Source: Candidatus Saccharimonadota bacterium
GTDB lineage: Bacteria > Patescibacteriota > Saccharimonadia > Saccharimonadales > Saccharimonadaceae
NCBI GenBank assembly: GCA_020428185.1
Contig: JAGQNH010000109.1
Location: 1-6,171, forward strand
DNA: 6,171 nucleotides
Reading direction: 5' to 3'
Shown: positions 5,392 through 6,171 of the stretch, one piece after another
Layout of the letters: every line of letters starts with the position of its first letter
Position numbering within the stretch: position 1 is the stretch's first letter
Translations under genes and position numbers: made by a program
The notes under the pieces: generated by a model
Seen by the model: the letters and a program-made list of their open reading frames with translations, nothing else
Told to the model about the DNA's origin: nothing
Databases searched by the model: none

Positions 5392-6171
5392 ATGACCAAA
5401 AAAATTGCAACGCTACCAGGTGGTGACGCTGTCGCGTATTGGACACACCACGACGACAAGCAGCCAACCCTCATACTCGTACACGGCTTTACCGGCTCAC
5501 ATGAAGGGTTTCAGTATCTGGTACCTCTATTAAAAAATGTCCGACTCATCATCCCGGACTTACCAGGATTTGGTGTCAGCCCATTGCCACATAACTCACT
5601 GACACTTCGCGAACTAGGCGAGTGTCTCATTGATTTTGTCGAATCACTACAACTTCGAGAACCCCCTATACTCGTAGGGCACTCAATGGGTTCGCTTGTC
5701 GTCAGTGAAGCCGTCCGCCAGAGTCCTTCGACATTCGCACGCAAACTCATCCTCCTTAGCCCAGTACCTGCGCCAGTCGGTATATTCGACGAGAGGCTTC
5801 CTGGTGTACTATTTGGCCGACTCTACTACCGATCCAGTCATCTGCTGCCTGTCGTCGGAAAAAGAATTGCAAAAAGCGCCACTATCACAAAAGTTAGCAC
5901 TCATTTCATCATGACTGCACGTGATAAACAATTACGACGCGCAATACACGGCCATCATCTCGATAACCTCAATTTTATAAGTAATATCGGCTGGTACGCA
6001 AAGCTACATAGAGAAATCAATCGAACAGGTATTGTTCGATACAAATCAGCACTTCGCGAATTCGATGTACTCACAGTATGCGGCAAGCAAGACAATGTCA
6101 CGACACTACGACTACAAAAACACGCCGCGCAAAAAATTGGCGCGCACCTCGTCATCATCCCCAAGGTCGGC
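5392..6171 (+). CDS. Alpha/beta hydrolase (3' truncated by window edge)
   Basis: The frame from ATG 5392 stays open to the window end, giving 260 residues without a stop. The fold is a classic alpha/beta hydrolase of the esterase/peptidase type. LILVHGFTGS (27-36) is the strand and oxyanion-hole HGF loop, and IIPDLPGFGVS (53-63) is the conserved DxPGxG segment. LVGHSMGS (94-101) is the nucleophile elbow with Ser98. Residues of about 125-215 form a cap with Arg, His and Tyr clusters. VLTVCGKQDNVT (226-237) carries Asp234, the likely acid of the triad. The window stops at LVIIPKVG, just where the family normally has the catalytic His, so that residue is probably the next codon. There is no signal peptide, so it should be cytoplasmic. 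The substrate cannot be told from sequence. Translation appears leaderless from a promoter tucked against the upstream terminator. Confidence 0.92.
   Translation, partial: MTKKIATLPGGDAVAYWTHHDDKQPTLILVHGFTGSHEGFQYLVPLLKNVRLIIPDLPGFGVSPLPHNSLTLRELGECLIDFVESLQLREPPILVGHSMGSLVVSEAVRQSPSTFARKLILLSPVPAPVGIFDERLPGVLFGRLYYRSSHLLPVVGKRIAKSATITKVSTHFIMTARDKQLRRAIHGHHLDNLNFISNIGWYAKLHREINRTGIVRYKSALREFDVLTVCGKQDNVTTLRLQKHAAQKIGAHLVIIPKVG

Noticed and set aside
5511..5750. Minus-strand frame inside the hydrolase gene
   Set aside because: It is antisense to the nucleophile elbow of a clear alpha/beta hydrolase and has no family match.
1..6171. Search by eye for a Pup-like ORF, tRNA, CRISPR array or insertion sequence
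   Set aside because: No small frame ends in GGE or GGQ, no cloverleaf or spaced direct repeats were found, and there is no transposase. The only strong inverted repeats are the terminators.

Overview
The window reads as a compact bacterial chromosome segment, mostly of moderate to low GC, with short intergenic gaps, sharp TATAAT-type promoters and Rho-independent terminators. A hand count gives about 57% GC for the first 349 bases. Four sampled lines inside the next gene give about 43%. TGA, TAG and TAA all act as stops, so the standard bacterial code (table 11) fits. The short glutaredoxin, the leaderless promoters and the tight packing resemble Candidatus Saccharibacteria (TM7, Patescibacteria). 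This assignment is inference and holds at only moderate confidence. The first 349 bases, the tail of an acyl-CoA dehydrogenase, fit that assignment poorly.

Layout, left to right. Bases 1-349 hold the 3' end of an acyl-CoA dehydrogenase gene, closed by a perfect 19-bp hairpin with a T-tract (397-443). A consensus promoter (456-484) then drives a 365-residue HExxH metallopeptidase-like gene (497-1594). A glutaredoxin gene follows (1667-1942), with its own extended -10 promoter and terminator. Next is a leaderless gene for a PafA/Dop (Pup ligase) family protein (2025-3461). It runs tail-to-tail into purF on the minus strand (3444-4943), overlapping it by 18 bp. Between purF and the next gene, two divergent promoters share a -35 region. 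The rightward one drives a 93-residue single-pass membrane protein with eight glycines spaced exactly every four residues (5038-5319). After a strong terminator comes a leaderless alpha/beta hydrolase gene that runs off the window (5392-6171).

Each gene appears to have its own promoter, so this is a row of single-gene transcription units and not one operon. Four genes (497, 2025, purF and 5392) have a -10 box ending only 7 to 12 bases before the ATG and no Shine-Dalgarno, which predicts leaderless or nearly leaderless mRNAs. The other two (1667 and 5038) have clear Shine-Dalgarno sequences. The functional link most worth testing is the metallopeptidase, glutaredoxin and Pup-ligase-like trio. 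No Pup, proteasome or Mpa/ARC gene is present in the window, so any protein-tagging system would have to be completed elsewhere or would work differently.
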